A stretch of DNA of 64,000 bases, taken from contig NC_057808.1 in the NCBI RefSeq assembly GCF_018294505.1, forward strand, positions 223,279,325 through 223,343,324, written 5' to 3'. The stretch comes from Triticum aestivum. Lineage: Eukaryota > Streptophyta > Magnoliopsida > Poales > Poaceae. Made by a program: the position numbers and the translations under genes. This document shows positions 46,766-57,913 of this stretch, in pieces. The number at the start of each line of letters is the position of its first letter. Within the stretch, counting starts at the first letter, position 1. Under the pieces are notes generated by a model. That model was not told where the DNA came from. It did not search any database and worked only from the letters and a program-made list of their open reading frames with translations.

Positions 46766-47773
46766 TCACGAGCCACCGGGGCCCTGAGCCTCAGGAGGCT
46801 CTGGGGGCTCAGGTGGTTCCTTGAGGACCGTCTCCATTTCCGTCAGGACGGCGTGGTGCCTGGCCTCCTGAGCCGCTAGAATGCGCTGCAAGTTGCGCTG
46901 GTAGGCAGAAGACACGCTCGGCAGGCCAAAGGGCATGCGAAAGTAGCTGTGCGGTGGGCCCTCGCAGCGTCCCATGTGTGAAGGCCAGAAAAGCTCCTGA
47001 GAAGCGGCCCTGTTGAGCCCTGGGACATCGATGCAGACGCGCAGCCCAGCATCCTCGCCTGGATGGGAAGTTGCGACTCGTGAGCGGCGGTCACCGCGCA
47101 TGGCCCTTGCGTCTTGCAATTCCTGGGTGGTCTTGGTGATGAACTCCTGAACGGTGGGCGATCCTTGCCCTGTGCCCTCCTGAGGGAAACGTGCCGCGAA
47201 GCACGCCTCCAAGTGGTGCCCAAGCGCCTCCCTCGTGATGTGAGCAAGGTCTGAGGCCCTCCAGAAGAAAGCCCCCGAGCCCTGCCCGAGAAGGGCGCCG
47301 GACGCGCCTTCCTATGCGATGGAGGGAGGCGCCTCTGGAGCGGGCGCTGATCCTGACGAGGCTCCAGCTGCGACGCCACCCTCCTGAGGTCCTGCACGGC
47401 GCAGCTGCTTCTTCTTCTTGGGGATGACCTCAGGGGGGCCCTCGCCCTTGCTGTCGGGGTCGTCGATTGCTGCAGCTTGGAAGGCATGCTCGAGGGAGCA
47501 CACCGCATCTCTTTCTTCACATGGGACCGTGATGATCCCGCCGCTCCCCGGCATCTTGAGGACATTGTAGCCGTGATGGGTCACGGCCATGAACTTGGCC
47601 AGGGCTGGGTACCCGAGGATGGCATTGTACGGCAGACGGATGTGCGCGACGTCAAAGTCGATGAGCTCAGTGCGGTAGTTCTTGCGTTCTCCGAAGGTGA
47701 CGGGGAGGCGGACCTGCCCTATAGGTGTGGTGGAACCATTGGTCACTCCTGAGAAAGGCTTGGTAGGCTGAAG
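46766..47773 (-). pseudogene. pol: Protease end and reverse-transcriptase remnants of Gypsy 3
   Basis: The frame after TAG 47776-47774 reads PTKPFSGVTNGSTTPIGQV and LIDFDVAHIRLPYNAILGYP, the spacer after a Gypsy-type protease. After TAG 47314-47312 it continues to an RT remnant: LRVCIDVPGLNRAASQ, SYFRMPFGLPSVSSAYQRN. The catalytic FVDD block and everything after it is gone; the frame ends in a PPEPPEPPEAQGPGG tail. Confidence 0.75.
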
Positions 47774-49777
47774 CTAGTCATATGGCACTTGGAGGTTGTC
47801 GAACGTGTCGACGGACAGGACGTTGTGCCCTGCGCCGCCGTCGATGAGGGTCTTGGTAACTTGCACGTTGCTGATGACTGGGGAGCAAATCATCGGGAGG
47901 GCACCAGCGGTAGCTGCGCACTTGAGCTGATCTGCCGAGTTGAACGTGATGGGGCACTGGGACCATCTGAGCGGGCATGTGGCCTCGAGCTTGGGGAGGA
48001 CTGCATTCACTTCACGAGCAAACTGCTTGAAGATACGCTGCGAGGCTGGGGCCTGGGCTCCGCCCAAGATGCAGGCAATAGCACGCGGCTCCTGGAAGCC
48101 CCCAACCCCCTCGTCTTGATGGTGGTCGTCATTCCTTCTTGGCAGTGGCGGCAGTGGAGGGAGCCAGCGTTGCCTTGAGGACGATCCTCAGGAGGCTGAT
48201 CCTGCCAGCGGTCCTCACGAGGCCGGTCGCGCCACTCCTGGCATGGGCCACGGTCGTCCCAGCGTCCGCCGCCACGTCCTCCTACTCGGCCGTAGCCCTG
48301 GTCGCCGCGCTTGGAGCGTTGACCGAAGCGTCCTTCGTGAATGGCTCTTAGCTCTTGACAGTCGCTGGTGTTGTGGGTATTCAGGTTGTGGAAGGCGCAG
48401 AACGGACGGCTGCTCTTGGATGACTCCGGTTGGTCTCTGCCACGCTTGGTGTCTAGTTCCGCTACAAGCACGACTGCTCCCTTGCGCTTCACGTCCTTGG
48501 CCTTGGCTTTCTTCTCATCCGGGTCTGCGGCTGGGAGCTCGAGGAGGGAGAGGAGCCCCTCCTCAGCTCTTGCGCACTTGGTCGCCAGGTTGAACAACTC
48601 TAGGAACGTGCACAACTCCTTGTGGACAGCAAGCTCTTCCTTCATCTTGACGCCGCGGACGCCATCAGAGAATGCAGAGATGATGGTCTCGTCCGTCACC
48701 TTGGGGATCTTGAGGCGGACGTCGTTGAAGCGCTGGATGTACTTCTGGAGGGTCTCTCCCGGCTGCTGCTTGACGCGGCGCAGGTCACCCGTAGCCGGCG
48801 GGCGGTCGCGAGTGCCCTGGAAGTTGGCGACGAAGCGGTTGCGCATCTCGTCCCAGGAGGAGATCAAGCCCGGTGGCAGGTTCAGGAGCCAGGAGCGGGC
48901 ACCATCCTTGAGAGCCATGGGAAACTAGTTCGCCATGACTTTATCGTCGCCGTTGGCTGCTTCAATGCTCAGCTCGTAGAGCTGCAAGAACACCGCAGGG
49001 TCGGGGGTGCCGTCGTAGCGAGGAGGCAGATCCGGCTGGAACTTGCCTCGCCAGGCGACGCTACACAGCTCGGGGGTGAAAGCGCGGCAGTCGGCTGTGG
49101 TCACCAGGGCCCGCCTTGGGGTGGAGCTTGGTCTTGATGGGGTCCGCGCCCTGCCGCTATAGGTGGCGTGCGGTCTTGTCGCAGCAGTCGGTCCTGGCGC
49201 GGTGGTGCGAGGAGCGGCGAGGCGTTTTCTTGCGGCAGAGGGACTTCTTGACAGCTTCTCTCTTCATGCGCAGGCGCTGGATGCAGTGGGTCGCGTCGTG
49301 GAGCCGCGCGTCTTGGTGCTAGGGCGCCGTCTTGATGCAGAGGTGGTGGAGGCGCTCCGTGAGCCACGTCGCCCGTGGCTGGCGGAGGGCGAGGCAGAGA
49401 GAGGGACGGCGCCGGGGAGCCACCCATGGCGCGTACGAGCTCGGCGATACGGTCGAGCCAGTCCTCATAGAGGTCGTCGACCGGGTGGTAGCGCAGGAGC
49501 TCGTGCGCCATGAGGAGCGCAGCCCGCGCGTCCATGGGAGCACGACGTGCATGGGACGAAGAACCGGCCGGGGTCAGCGATGGAGTGGCAGTTCGGCCAT
49601 CCCGCCGCACCGAGGGTTCAGCGAGGATGCTTGCTGCTCATTCCCCGCTGCGCCGGTGATAGCGTTGGCGGCAGGCGATGGGGAACAACGAGGTGGCCTG
49701 TCGATGGGAGCCGTCTGAGTAACGCGGGCGGCGAGGGCAGCCCGGCGCTCAGCACGAGCGCGGCGAGCGTCCGCCAT
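47774..49777 (-). pseudogene. gag: gag and protease active-site region of Gypsy 3
   Basis: It starts at ATG 49777 (MADARRARAERRAALAARVT), with a frame change near 49600 into MDARAALLMAHELLRYHPVD and another near 49110. The gag domain follows: RYDGTPDPAVFLQLYELSIE, TAG 48927-48925 in a MAN-FPMALKDGARSW context, SSWDEMRNRFVANFQGTRDR, QQPGETLQKYIQRFNDVRLK. A zinc-finger-like CAFHNLNTHNTSDC and an Arg/Gly-rich tail come next. A further frame change near 48065 leads to the protease LIDGGAGHNVLSVDTF (DGG in place of DTG/DSG) at about 47820. Confidence 0.85.
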
Positions 49778-49848
49778 GGAGACGACAGAGCAATGGGGCG
49801 CGGAGCGACGAAAGGAAGCTTCGACGCACCCCTACCTGGTGCGCCAAA

Positions 49849-50737
49849 TATCGGATCACGGGTTCCGGCAAAACCCTCGAGGTTCGAACACTGGGGTGCG
49901 CGCGAAGATCTCCTCCCTACCGATCCACGTCCTAGCTCTCTAAGATCTCACGGACGAACTCGACGAACTCACAAGACAAAGACACAAGATTTATACTGGT
50001 TCGGGCCACCGTTGTGGTGTAATACCCTACTCCAGTGTGGTGGTGGTGGAATGCCTCTTGGGCTGATGATGAACAGTACAAGGGGAAGAACAGCCTCTTG
50101 AGGTTGAGGTGTTCTTGTGCTTGATGAACTTGTGTGGGTGAGATGCCTCTGAATGAGTTATCCCCTACGGTGGTGGCTAGTTCTACTTATATAGGCCCTG
50201 GTCCTCTCCCCAAATATTGAGCGGGAAGGGAGCTAACAACGGCCTATTTGAAAGGGGACAGCTAGTACAGCTTATCCTGACAAAAGCGGTCTTCGCCTGC
50301 AAAAGGCTCTGGTGGTGACGCCGTCTTGGGCTCCATGGTGACCTCCGTCTTGCCATCCCGCTGGTCTTGGTCTTGTTGCACCGATATGGAAACCTTTGCT
50401 TGATGCCTCGGTACTCCACGCCTGCGCTTGCCCCCTTAGCGCCAAAGAGGAAACAAGGACGCTGCGTGCGCTGGCGCTCGCCTGGTCTCGGTCGTCATGG
50501 CTCACATCACGAGGACCTCGCGAGGTTTGCCTTGCCTTGATCTCTCCACCCCTCATGAGCCTGCCTGGCGAGGCCGCTCCTGACGAGGTCTTGCGTCGCC
50601 CGCCTCGCGAGGCTTGGCCCCTCGCGAGTGTCTTGAATGCCTTGTCGATGAAGATGGGTCGTACGGGCCTGCTAGCTCAGCCACGCCGTGGGCCGCAGGC
50701 AGGCAGTCTGGGGACCCCAGGTCCCAGAACACCGAGA
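49849..50737 (-). repeat. 5' LTR of Gypsy 3
   Basis: 889 bp; outer termini mutated (TA... and ...GA). It contains the same GGTTCGGGCCACCGTTGTGG and TGGCTAGTTCTACTTATATA blocks as the other copy. The TATATAGG is on the plus strand, so its role as a promoter is not established. Confidence 0.9.
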
Positions 50738-50742
50738 GGTAC

Positions 50743-51774
50743 ACAGCATTGCATACATGATAGAACCTATGGCTCAAGCATAGGGAATGACTTTCATTTT
50801 CTCTCTATCTTCTGCAGTGGTCGGGCATTGAGTTTGACTCAACTTCACACCTTGTAACACAGGCAAGAACCCTTTCTTTGCTTGATCCATTTTGAACTTC
50901 TTCAAAAATTTATCAAGGTATGTGCTTTGTGAAATTCCAATTAAGCGTCTTGATCTATCTCTATAGATATTGATGCCTAATATATAAGCAGCTTCACCGT
51001 GGTCTTCCATTGAAAAATTCTTATTCAAGTATCCTATTATGCCATTCAGAAATTCAGTATCATTTCCGATCAACAATATGTCATCCACATATAATATCAG
51101 AAATGCTATAGTGCTCCCACTCACTTTCTTGTAAATACAGGCTTCTCCAAAGTCTGTATAAAACCATATGCTTTGATCACACTATCAAAGTGTATATTCC
51201 AACTCTGAGATGCTTGCAGCAGTACATAAATGGATCGCTGGAGCTTGCACACTTTGTTAGCACCTTTTGGATCGACAAAACCTTCTGGTTGCATCATATA
51301 CAACTCTTCTTTTAGATATTCATTAAGGAATGCAGTTTTGACATCCATTTGCCAAATTTCATAATCATAAAATGCGGTAATTGCTAACATGATTCGGACG
51401 GACTTAAGCATCGCTACAGGTGAGAAGGTCTCATCGTAGTCAACTCCTTGAACTTGTCAAAAACCTTTTGCAACAAGTCGAGCTTTGTAGACAATAACAT
51501 TACCGTCAGCGTCAGTCTTCTTCTTGAAGATCCATTTATTCTCTATGGCTTGCCGATCATCGGGCAAGTCAACCAAAGTCCACACTTTGTTCTCATACAT
51601 GGATCCCATCTCAGATTTCATGGCCTCAAGCCATTTCGCGGAATCTGGGCTCATCATCACTTCCTCATAGTTCGGAGGTTCGTCATGGTCAAGTAACATG
51701 ACTTCCAGAACAGGATTACCGTACCACTCTAGTGCGGATCTTACTCTGGTTGACCTACGAGGTTTGGTAGTAAC
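50743..51774 (-). pseudogene. pol: Reverse transcriptase of the Copia element
   Basis: After TAA 51777-51775 the frame continues RRSTRVRSALEWYGNP, then KWLEAMKSEMGSMYENKVW and KARLVAKGF, with TGA 51459-51457 before QVQGVDYDETFSPV. WQMDVKTAFLNEYLKEELYM and the catalytic LYVDDILLIGND follow after a 1-nt indel near 51135. The end YASAIGSIMYAMLCT is where Gypsy 3 inserted; the protein resumes at 43403. Confidence 0.9.
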
Positions 51775-53129
51775 TTAGTCAGAAGTTTCAAGATCATCAT
51801 CATTAGCTTCCTCGCTAATTGGTGTAGGAATCACTGGAACTAATTTCTGTGATGAGCTACTTTCCAATTCGAGAGAAGGTACAATTACCTCATCAAGTTC
51901 TACTTTCCTCCCACTCACTTCTTTCAAGAGAAACTCCTTCTGTAGAAAGGATCCATTTTTAGCAACGAATATCTTGCCTTCGGATCTGTGATAGAAGGTG
52001 TACCCAACACTCTCTTTTGGGTATCCTATGAAGACACATTTCTCCGATTTGGGTTCGAGCTTATCAGGTTGAAGCTTTTTCACATAAGCATCGCAGCCCC
52101 AAACTTTAAGAAACGACAACTTGGGTTTCTTGCCAAACCACAGTTCATATGGTGTCGTCTCAACGGATTTAGATGGTGCCCTATTTAACGTGAATGCAGC
52201 CGTCTCTAAAGCATAACCCCAAAACGATAGCGGTAAATCAGTAAGAGACATCATAGATCGCACCATATCTAATAAAGTGTGGTTACGACGTTCGGACACA
52301 CCATTACGCTGTGCTGTTCCAGGTGGCGTGAGTTGCAGACTATTCCACATTGTTTCAAATGAAGACCAAACTCGCAACTCGAATATTCTCCTCCACGATC
52401 AGATTGTAGAAACTTTATTTTCTTGTTATGATGATTTTCCACTTCGCTCTGAAATTCCTTGAACTTTTCAAATGTTTCGGACTTATGTTTCATCAAGTAG
52501 ATATACCCATATCTGCTCAAATCATCTGTGAAGGTCAGAAAATAACGATACCCGCCACGAGCATCAATACTCATCGGACCACATACATCAGTATGTATTA
52601 TTTCCAACAAGTCTGTTGCTCGCTCCATTGTTCCGGAGAACAGAGTCTTCGTCATCTTGCCCATGAGGCATGGTTCGCAAGCATCAAGTGATTCATAATC
52701 AAGTGATTCGAAAAGCCCATCAGCATGGAGTTTCTTCATGTGCTTTACACCAATATGACCTAAACGGCAGTGCCACAAATAAGTTGCACTATCATTATTA
52801 AACTTATATCTTTTGGTTTCAATACTATGAATATGTGTATCACTACTATCAAGATTCAGTAAAAATAGACCACTCATCAAGGGTGCATGACCATAAAAGA
52901 TATTACTCATGTAAATAGAACAACCATTATTCTCTGATTTAAATGAATAACCATCTCGCATCAAACAAGATCCAGCTATAATGTTCATGCTTAACGCTGA
53001 CACCAAATAACAATTATTCAGGTCTAAAACTAATCCCGAAGGTAGATGTAGAGGTAGCGTGCCGATGACGATCACATCGACTTTGGAACCATTTCCCACG
53101 CGCATCGTCACCTCGTCCTTAGCCAATCT
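51775..53129 (-). pseudogene. pol: Integrase of the Copia element
   Basis: RLAKDEVTMRVGNGSKVDV opens the segment after TGA 53132-53130. The integrase zinc-binding part is HCRLGHIGVKHMKKLHADGL ... CEPCLMGK. The core has HTDVCGPMSIDARGGYRYF and LQSDRGGEY; a frameshift near 52345 is followed by GTAQRNGVSERRNHTLLDM, which supplies the E. The C-terminal region contains TPYELWFGKKPKLSFLKVWG and CVFIGYPKESVGYTF. Confidence 0.9.
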
Positions 53130-54085
53130 TCATTTAATCCGTAGCCCCTGTTTCGAGTTGCAAATATGAGGAACTGAACCAGTATCAAATACCCAGGCGC
53201 TACTACGAGCATTAGTAAGGTACAGATCAATAACATGTATATCAAATATAACTTTCACTTTGCCATCCTTCTTATCCGCCAAATACTTGGGGCAATTCTG
53301 CTTCCAGTGACCAGTTCCTTTGCAGTAGAAGCACTCAGTCTTAGGATTAGGTCCAGAATTGGGTTTCTTCACTTGAGCAGCAACTTGCTTGCCATTCTTC
53401 TTGAAGTTCCCCTTCTTCCCTTTGCCCTTAATCTTGAAACTAGTGGTCTTGTTGACCATCAACACTTGATGCTCCTTCTTGATTTCTACCTCCGCAGCCT
53501 TTAGCATCGTGAAGAGCTGGGGAATTGTCTTATCCATCCCTTGCATATTATAGTTCATCACAAAGCTTTTGTAGCTTGGTGGCAGTGATTGAAGAACTCT
53601 GTCAATGACACTATCAACCGGAAGATTAACTCCCAGCTGAGTCAAGTGATTGTGGTCCCCAGAAATTCTGAGTAGATGTTCACTGACATAACTATTCTCC
53701 TCCATTTTGCAGCTGTAGAACTTATTGGAGACTTCATATCTCTCAATCCGGGCATTTGCTTGAAATATTAACTTCAACTCCTGGAACATCTCATATGCCC
53801 CATGACGTTCAAATCGTCGTTGAAGTCCCAGTTCAAAGCCGTAAAGCATGGCACACTGAACTATCGAGCAGTCATCAGCTTTGCTCTGCCAGGCGTTCAA
53901 AACGTCCGGCGTTGCTCCTGTAGCGGGTTTGGCACTCAGCGGTGCTTCCAGGATGTAATTCTTCTGTGCAGCAATGAGGATAATCCTCAAGTTACGGACC
54001 TAGTCCGTGTAGTTGCTACCATCATCTTTCAACTTAGCTTTCCCTAGGAACGCATTAAAAATCAACGGAACAGTAGCGCGGGCCA
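53130..54085 (-). pseudogene. gag: gag and protease start of the Copia element
   Basis: Starts at MARATVPLIFNAFLGKAKLK near 54083, with an in-frame TAG at 54002-54000 (NYTD-VRNLR; the family usually has Trp here). The UBN2/gag-like part includes YEVSNKFYSCKMEENSYVSE and LPPSYKSFVMNY, then a Lys-rich run and the CCHC knuckle CFYCKGTGHWKQNC. The protease motif is WVFDTGSVPHICNSKQGL just before the TGA at 53132-53130. Confidence 0.9.
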
Positions 54086-54919
54086 TTTATCTACAACAAC
54101 ATAGACATGCAAAATACTATCAGGTACTAAGTTCATGATAAATTAAAGTTCAATTAATCATATTACTTAAGAACTCCCACTAAGATAGACATCCCTCTAA
54201 TCATCTAAGTGATCACGTGATCCATATCAACTAAACCATGTCCGATCATCACGTGAGATGGAGTAGTTTTCAATGGTGAACATCACTATGTTGATCATAT
54301 CTACTATATGATTCACGCTCAACCTTTCGGTCTCAGTGTTCTGAGGCCATGTCTGCATATGCTAGGCTCGTCAAGTTTAACCCGAGTATTCTGCGTGTGC
54401 AAAACTGGCTTGCACCCGTTGTATGTGAACGTATAGCTTATCACACCCGATCATCACGTGGTGTCTCGGCACGACGAACTATAGCAACGGTGCATACTCA
54501 GGGAGAACACTTGTACCTTGAAATTTAGTGAGAGATCATCTTATAATGCTACCGCTGTACTAAGAAAAATAAGATGCATAAAGGATAAACATCACATGCA
54601 ATAAATATAAGTGATATGATATGGCCATCATCATCTTGTGCCTTTGATCTCCATCTCCAAAGCACCATCATGATCACCATCGATCTCCATCTCCAAAGCA
54701 CCATCATGATCACCATCGTCACCGGCTTGACACCTTGATCTCCATCGAAGCATCGTTGTCGTCTCGCCAACTATTGCTTCTATGACTATCGCTACCGCTT
54801 AGTGATAAAGTAAAGCAATTACATGGCGATTGCATTTCATACAATAAAGCGACAACCATATGGCTCCTGCCAGTTGCCGATTACTGTTACAAAACATGAT
54901 CATCTCATACAACAATTTA
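54086..54919 (-). other. Untranslated leader of the Copia element with a 36-bp tandem repeat
   Basis: No coding sequence. At 54646-54717 a 36-bp unit (GATCTCCATCTCCAAAGCAC then CATCATGATCACCATC) is present in two perfect tandem copies, with a partial third (GATCTCCATC) at 54738. The leader continues beyond the MITE at 55757-56199. Confidence 0.75.
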
Positions 54920-55756
54920 GGGACAATTGCATTTTTGCCCCTAGTTGGTTCCTACCCATGGGTTTTGCCCTTACTTTTTGAGCTTGCTCAGTTTTGCCCT
55001 TACTTTTTCCGTCGTGGTCACTCAAATGCCCTTTGACCGTTTGACCAAAACTTTGAAAATTCATAACTAATTCATATGAACTCAGAAAAATGCAAATAAG
55101 ATATCAATATGTTCAGATAAACATTACCTTTATGTGCATATCATTTGCATTCAGGACAAAATCACCCTTTAAACTACCTGAGGTAATTAATTTTATTAAC
55201 ATTATTAAAAATAAAAAGGTATAAACAATATTTGTTTCATGAATAAAAATTACATGCAATGTAGGTGATGTTTACTGAACATCCTGATATCTTATTTGCA
55301 TTTTTCTGAGTTCGTATCAATTTGTTATGAAGTTTCCAAATAATGGTCAAAGTCGTTAGAACATTCATAACAAGATGATACGAACTCAGAAAAATGCAAA
55401 TAAGATATCTGGATGTTCAAAAAACATGACCTACATGAAAAATATATTGTTTATACCTTTTTATATTTAATAATGTTAATAACATTAATTACCTCAGGTA
55501 GTTTAAAGGGTGCTTTTGTCCTGAATGGAAATGATATGCACATAAAGGTAATGTTTATCTGAACATTTTGATATCTCATTTGCATTTTTCTGAGTTCATA
55601 TGAATTAGTAATGAATTTTCAAAGTTTTGGTCAAACGGTCAAAGGGCATTCGAGGGACCATGACGGAAAAAGTAAGGGCAAAACTGAGCAAGCTCGAAAA
55701 GTAAGGGCAAAACCCGTGGGTAGGAACCAACTAGGGGTAAAAATGTTATTGTCCCA
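54920..55756. mobile_element. Mutator-type foldback MITE with ~400-bp arms
   Basis: 837 bp. The left end GGGACAATTGCATTTTTGCC pairs with the right end (inverse complement GGGACAATAACATTTTTACC), and the inverted repeat runs almost to the centre, with a short loop near 55340. It is flanked by the perfect 9-bp duplication AACAATTTA (54911-54919, 55757-55765), the length typical of Mutator-like elements. No transposase. A transcript through it, such as the Copia genomic RNA, would form a very long hairpin. Confidence 0.9.
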
Positions 55757-56199
55757 ACAATTTATATATCATCACATATTGACCATATCACATCACAGCA
55801 AGCCCTGCAAAAACAAGTTAGACATCCTCTACTTTGTTGTTGCAAGTTTTACATGGCTGCTACGGGCTTAGCAAGAACCATTCATAGCTACGCATCAAAA
55901 TCACAACGATTTTTCGTCAAGTGTGCTGTTTTAACCTTCAACAAGGACCGGGCGTAGTCACACTCGATTCAACTAATGCTGGAGAAACAGACACCCACTA
56001 GCCACCTGTGTGCAAAGCACGGCGGTAGAACCAGTCTCATGAACGCGTTCATGTAATGTCGGTCTGGGCCGCTTCATCCAACAATACCGCCGAATCAAAG
56101 TATGACATGCTGGTAAGTAGTATGACTATTATCGCCCACAACTCTTTGTGTTCTACTCGTGCAGATAACATCTACGCATAGACCTGGCTTGGATGCCAC
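55757..56199 (-). other. Copia leader between MITE and 5' LTR, with primer-binding site
   Basis: Non-coding. On the minus strand the bases directly after the LTR read GTGGCATCCAAGCCAGG, a degenerate form of the initiator-Met primer site (TGGTATCAGAGC). Confidence 0.6.
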
Positions 56200-57908
56200 T
56201 GTTGGGGAACGTAGTATTTCAAAAAAATTCCTACGATCACGCAAGATCTATCTAGGAGAAGCATAGCAACAAGCGGGCAGAGTGTGTCCACGTACCCTCG
56301 TAGACCGAAAGCGGAAGCGTTTAGTAACGCGGTTGATGTAGCCGAAGGTCTTCGCGATCCAACTGATCAAGTACCAAACGCATGGCACCTCCGCGATCTG
56401 CACACGTTCAGCTCAATGACATCCCTCGAACTCTAGATCCAGCTGAGGCCGAGGGGGAGTTTCGCCAATTCGATGGCGTGGTGACGGTGATGATGAAGTT
56501 ACCGACGCAGGACTTCGCCTAAGCACTACGACAATATGACCGAGGTGGAAAACTGTGGAGGGGGGCACCACACACGGCTAAGAGATCAACTTGTGTGTCT
56601 ATGGGGTGCCCCTCCCCCGTATATAAAGGAGGGGAGGGGGCGGCCGGCCTCAAGGGGCGTGCCCAGGGGGGAATCCTACTCCTACTAGGAGTAGGTTCCC
56701 CCCTTTCCTAGTCCAACAAGGAGGGGAAGGGAGGAGGAAGGGGAGAGAAGGAATGAGGGGGGCGCCACCCCCACCCCTTGTCCAATTCGGACAAGGGGGG
56801 CGCCACCTCCTGGCCGGCCCTCTCTCCTCTAAGGCCCATGGTGGCCCACTAACTTCCCCGGGGGGGTTCCGGTAACCCTCCGGCACTCCGGTTTTATCCG
56901 AAACTCTCTGGAACACTTCCGATGTCCGAACGACATGGTCCAATATATCAATCTTTATGTCTCGACCATTTCGAGACTCCTCGTCATGTCTGTGATCTCA
57001 TCCGGACTCCGAACAACCTTCGGTACATCAAATCACATAAACTCATAATACCAATCATCATCGAACATTAAGCGTGCGGACCCTAAGGGTTCGAGAACTA
57101 TGTAGACATGACCGAGACACATCTCCGGTCAATAACCAATAGCAGAGCCTGGATGCTCATATTGGCTCCCAGATATTCTACGAAGATCTTTGTCGGTCAA
57201 ACCGCATAACAACATACGTTGTTCCCTTTGTCGTCGGTATGTTACTTGCCCGAGATTCGATCGTCGGTATCATCATACCTAGTTCAATCTCGTTACCGGC
57301 AAGTCTCTTTACTCGTTCCGTAATGCATCATCCCGCAACTAAAGTTTTAGTCACATTGCTTTTAAGGCTTATAGTAATGTGCATTACCGAGAGGGCCCAG
57401 AGATACCTCTCCGACAGTCGGAGTGACAAATCCTAATCTCGATCTATGCCAACTCAACAGACACCATCGGAGACACCTGTAGAGCATCTTTATAATCACC
57501 CAGTTACGTTGTGACGTTTGATAGCACACTAAGTGTTCCTCCGGTACTAGTGAGTTGCTTAATTTCATAGTCATAGGAACATGTATATGTCATGAAGAAA
57601 GCAATAGCAATAAACTAAACGATCATAGTGCTAAGCTAACGGATGGGTCTTGTCCATCACATCATTCTCTAATGATGTGATCCCGTTCATCAAATGACAA
57701 CACATGTCTATGGCTAGGAAAGTTAACCATCTTTGATTAACGAGCTAGTCTAGTAGAGGCATACCAGGGACACTCTGTTTGTCTATGTATTCACACACGT
57801 ACTAAGTTTCCGGTTAATACAATTCTAGCATGAATAATAAACATTTATCATGATATAAGGAAATATAAATAACAACTTTATTATTGCCTCTAGGGCATAT
57901 TTCCTTCA
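56200..57908 (-). repeat. 5' LTR of the Copia element
   Basis: 1709 bp, TGTTGGGGAACGTAG...ATTTCCTTCA on the plus strand; inverse-complement ends TGAAGG...CCCCAACA. Followed by the target duplication AGTTT. Confidence 0.9.
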
Positions 57909-57913
57909 AGTTT

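Larger units (their letters stand above)
43404..50737 (-). mobile_element. Gypsy LTR retrotransposon 3, minus strand, with antisense B3-like gene
   Basis: LTRs at 43404-44293 and 49849-50737, target duplication GGTAC at 43399-43403 and 50738-50742. The element-5' LTR is the right-hand one, because GGCGCACCAGGTAGGGG (minus strand) follows it in the primer-site position and gag reads leftwards. gag and protease are recognisable, RT is reduced to fragments and integrase is absent, so it is non-autonomous. Both outer ends of the right LTR are mutated: it starts TATCGG instead of TGTCGG and ends CCGAGA instead of CCGACA. Confidence 0.92.
41040..57908 (-). mobile_element. Copia LTR retrotransposon (Angela/BARE-1/WIS type), minus strand, with nested inserts
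   Basis: The target duplication AGTTT is at 41035-41039 and 57909-57913. On the minus strand the LTR begins TGAAGGAAATATGCCCTAGA and ends CCCCAACA, which I recognise as Angela/BARE/WIS. Gag and pol lie on the minus strand in Copia order (protease, integrase, reverse transcriptase, RNase H). It is interrupted by Gypsy 3 (43404-50737) inside the RT/RNase H junction and by a Mutator-type MITE (54920-55756) in the untranslated leader. Confidence 0.93.

Noticed and set aside
48368..49718. Plus-strand ORFs of 116-186 codons opposite Gypsy 3 gag
   Set aside because: Antisense shadows of the gag frame; unlike the 44.6 kb ORF they have no promoter layout or domain.
51121..51124. GTG start of a separate Copia RT ORF
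   Set aside because: It is the continuation of the RT frame after a 1-nt indel, not a new start.
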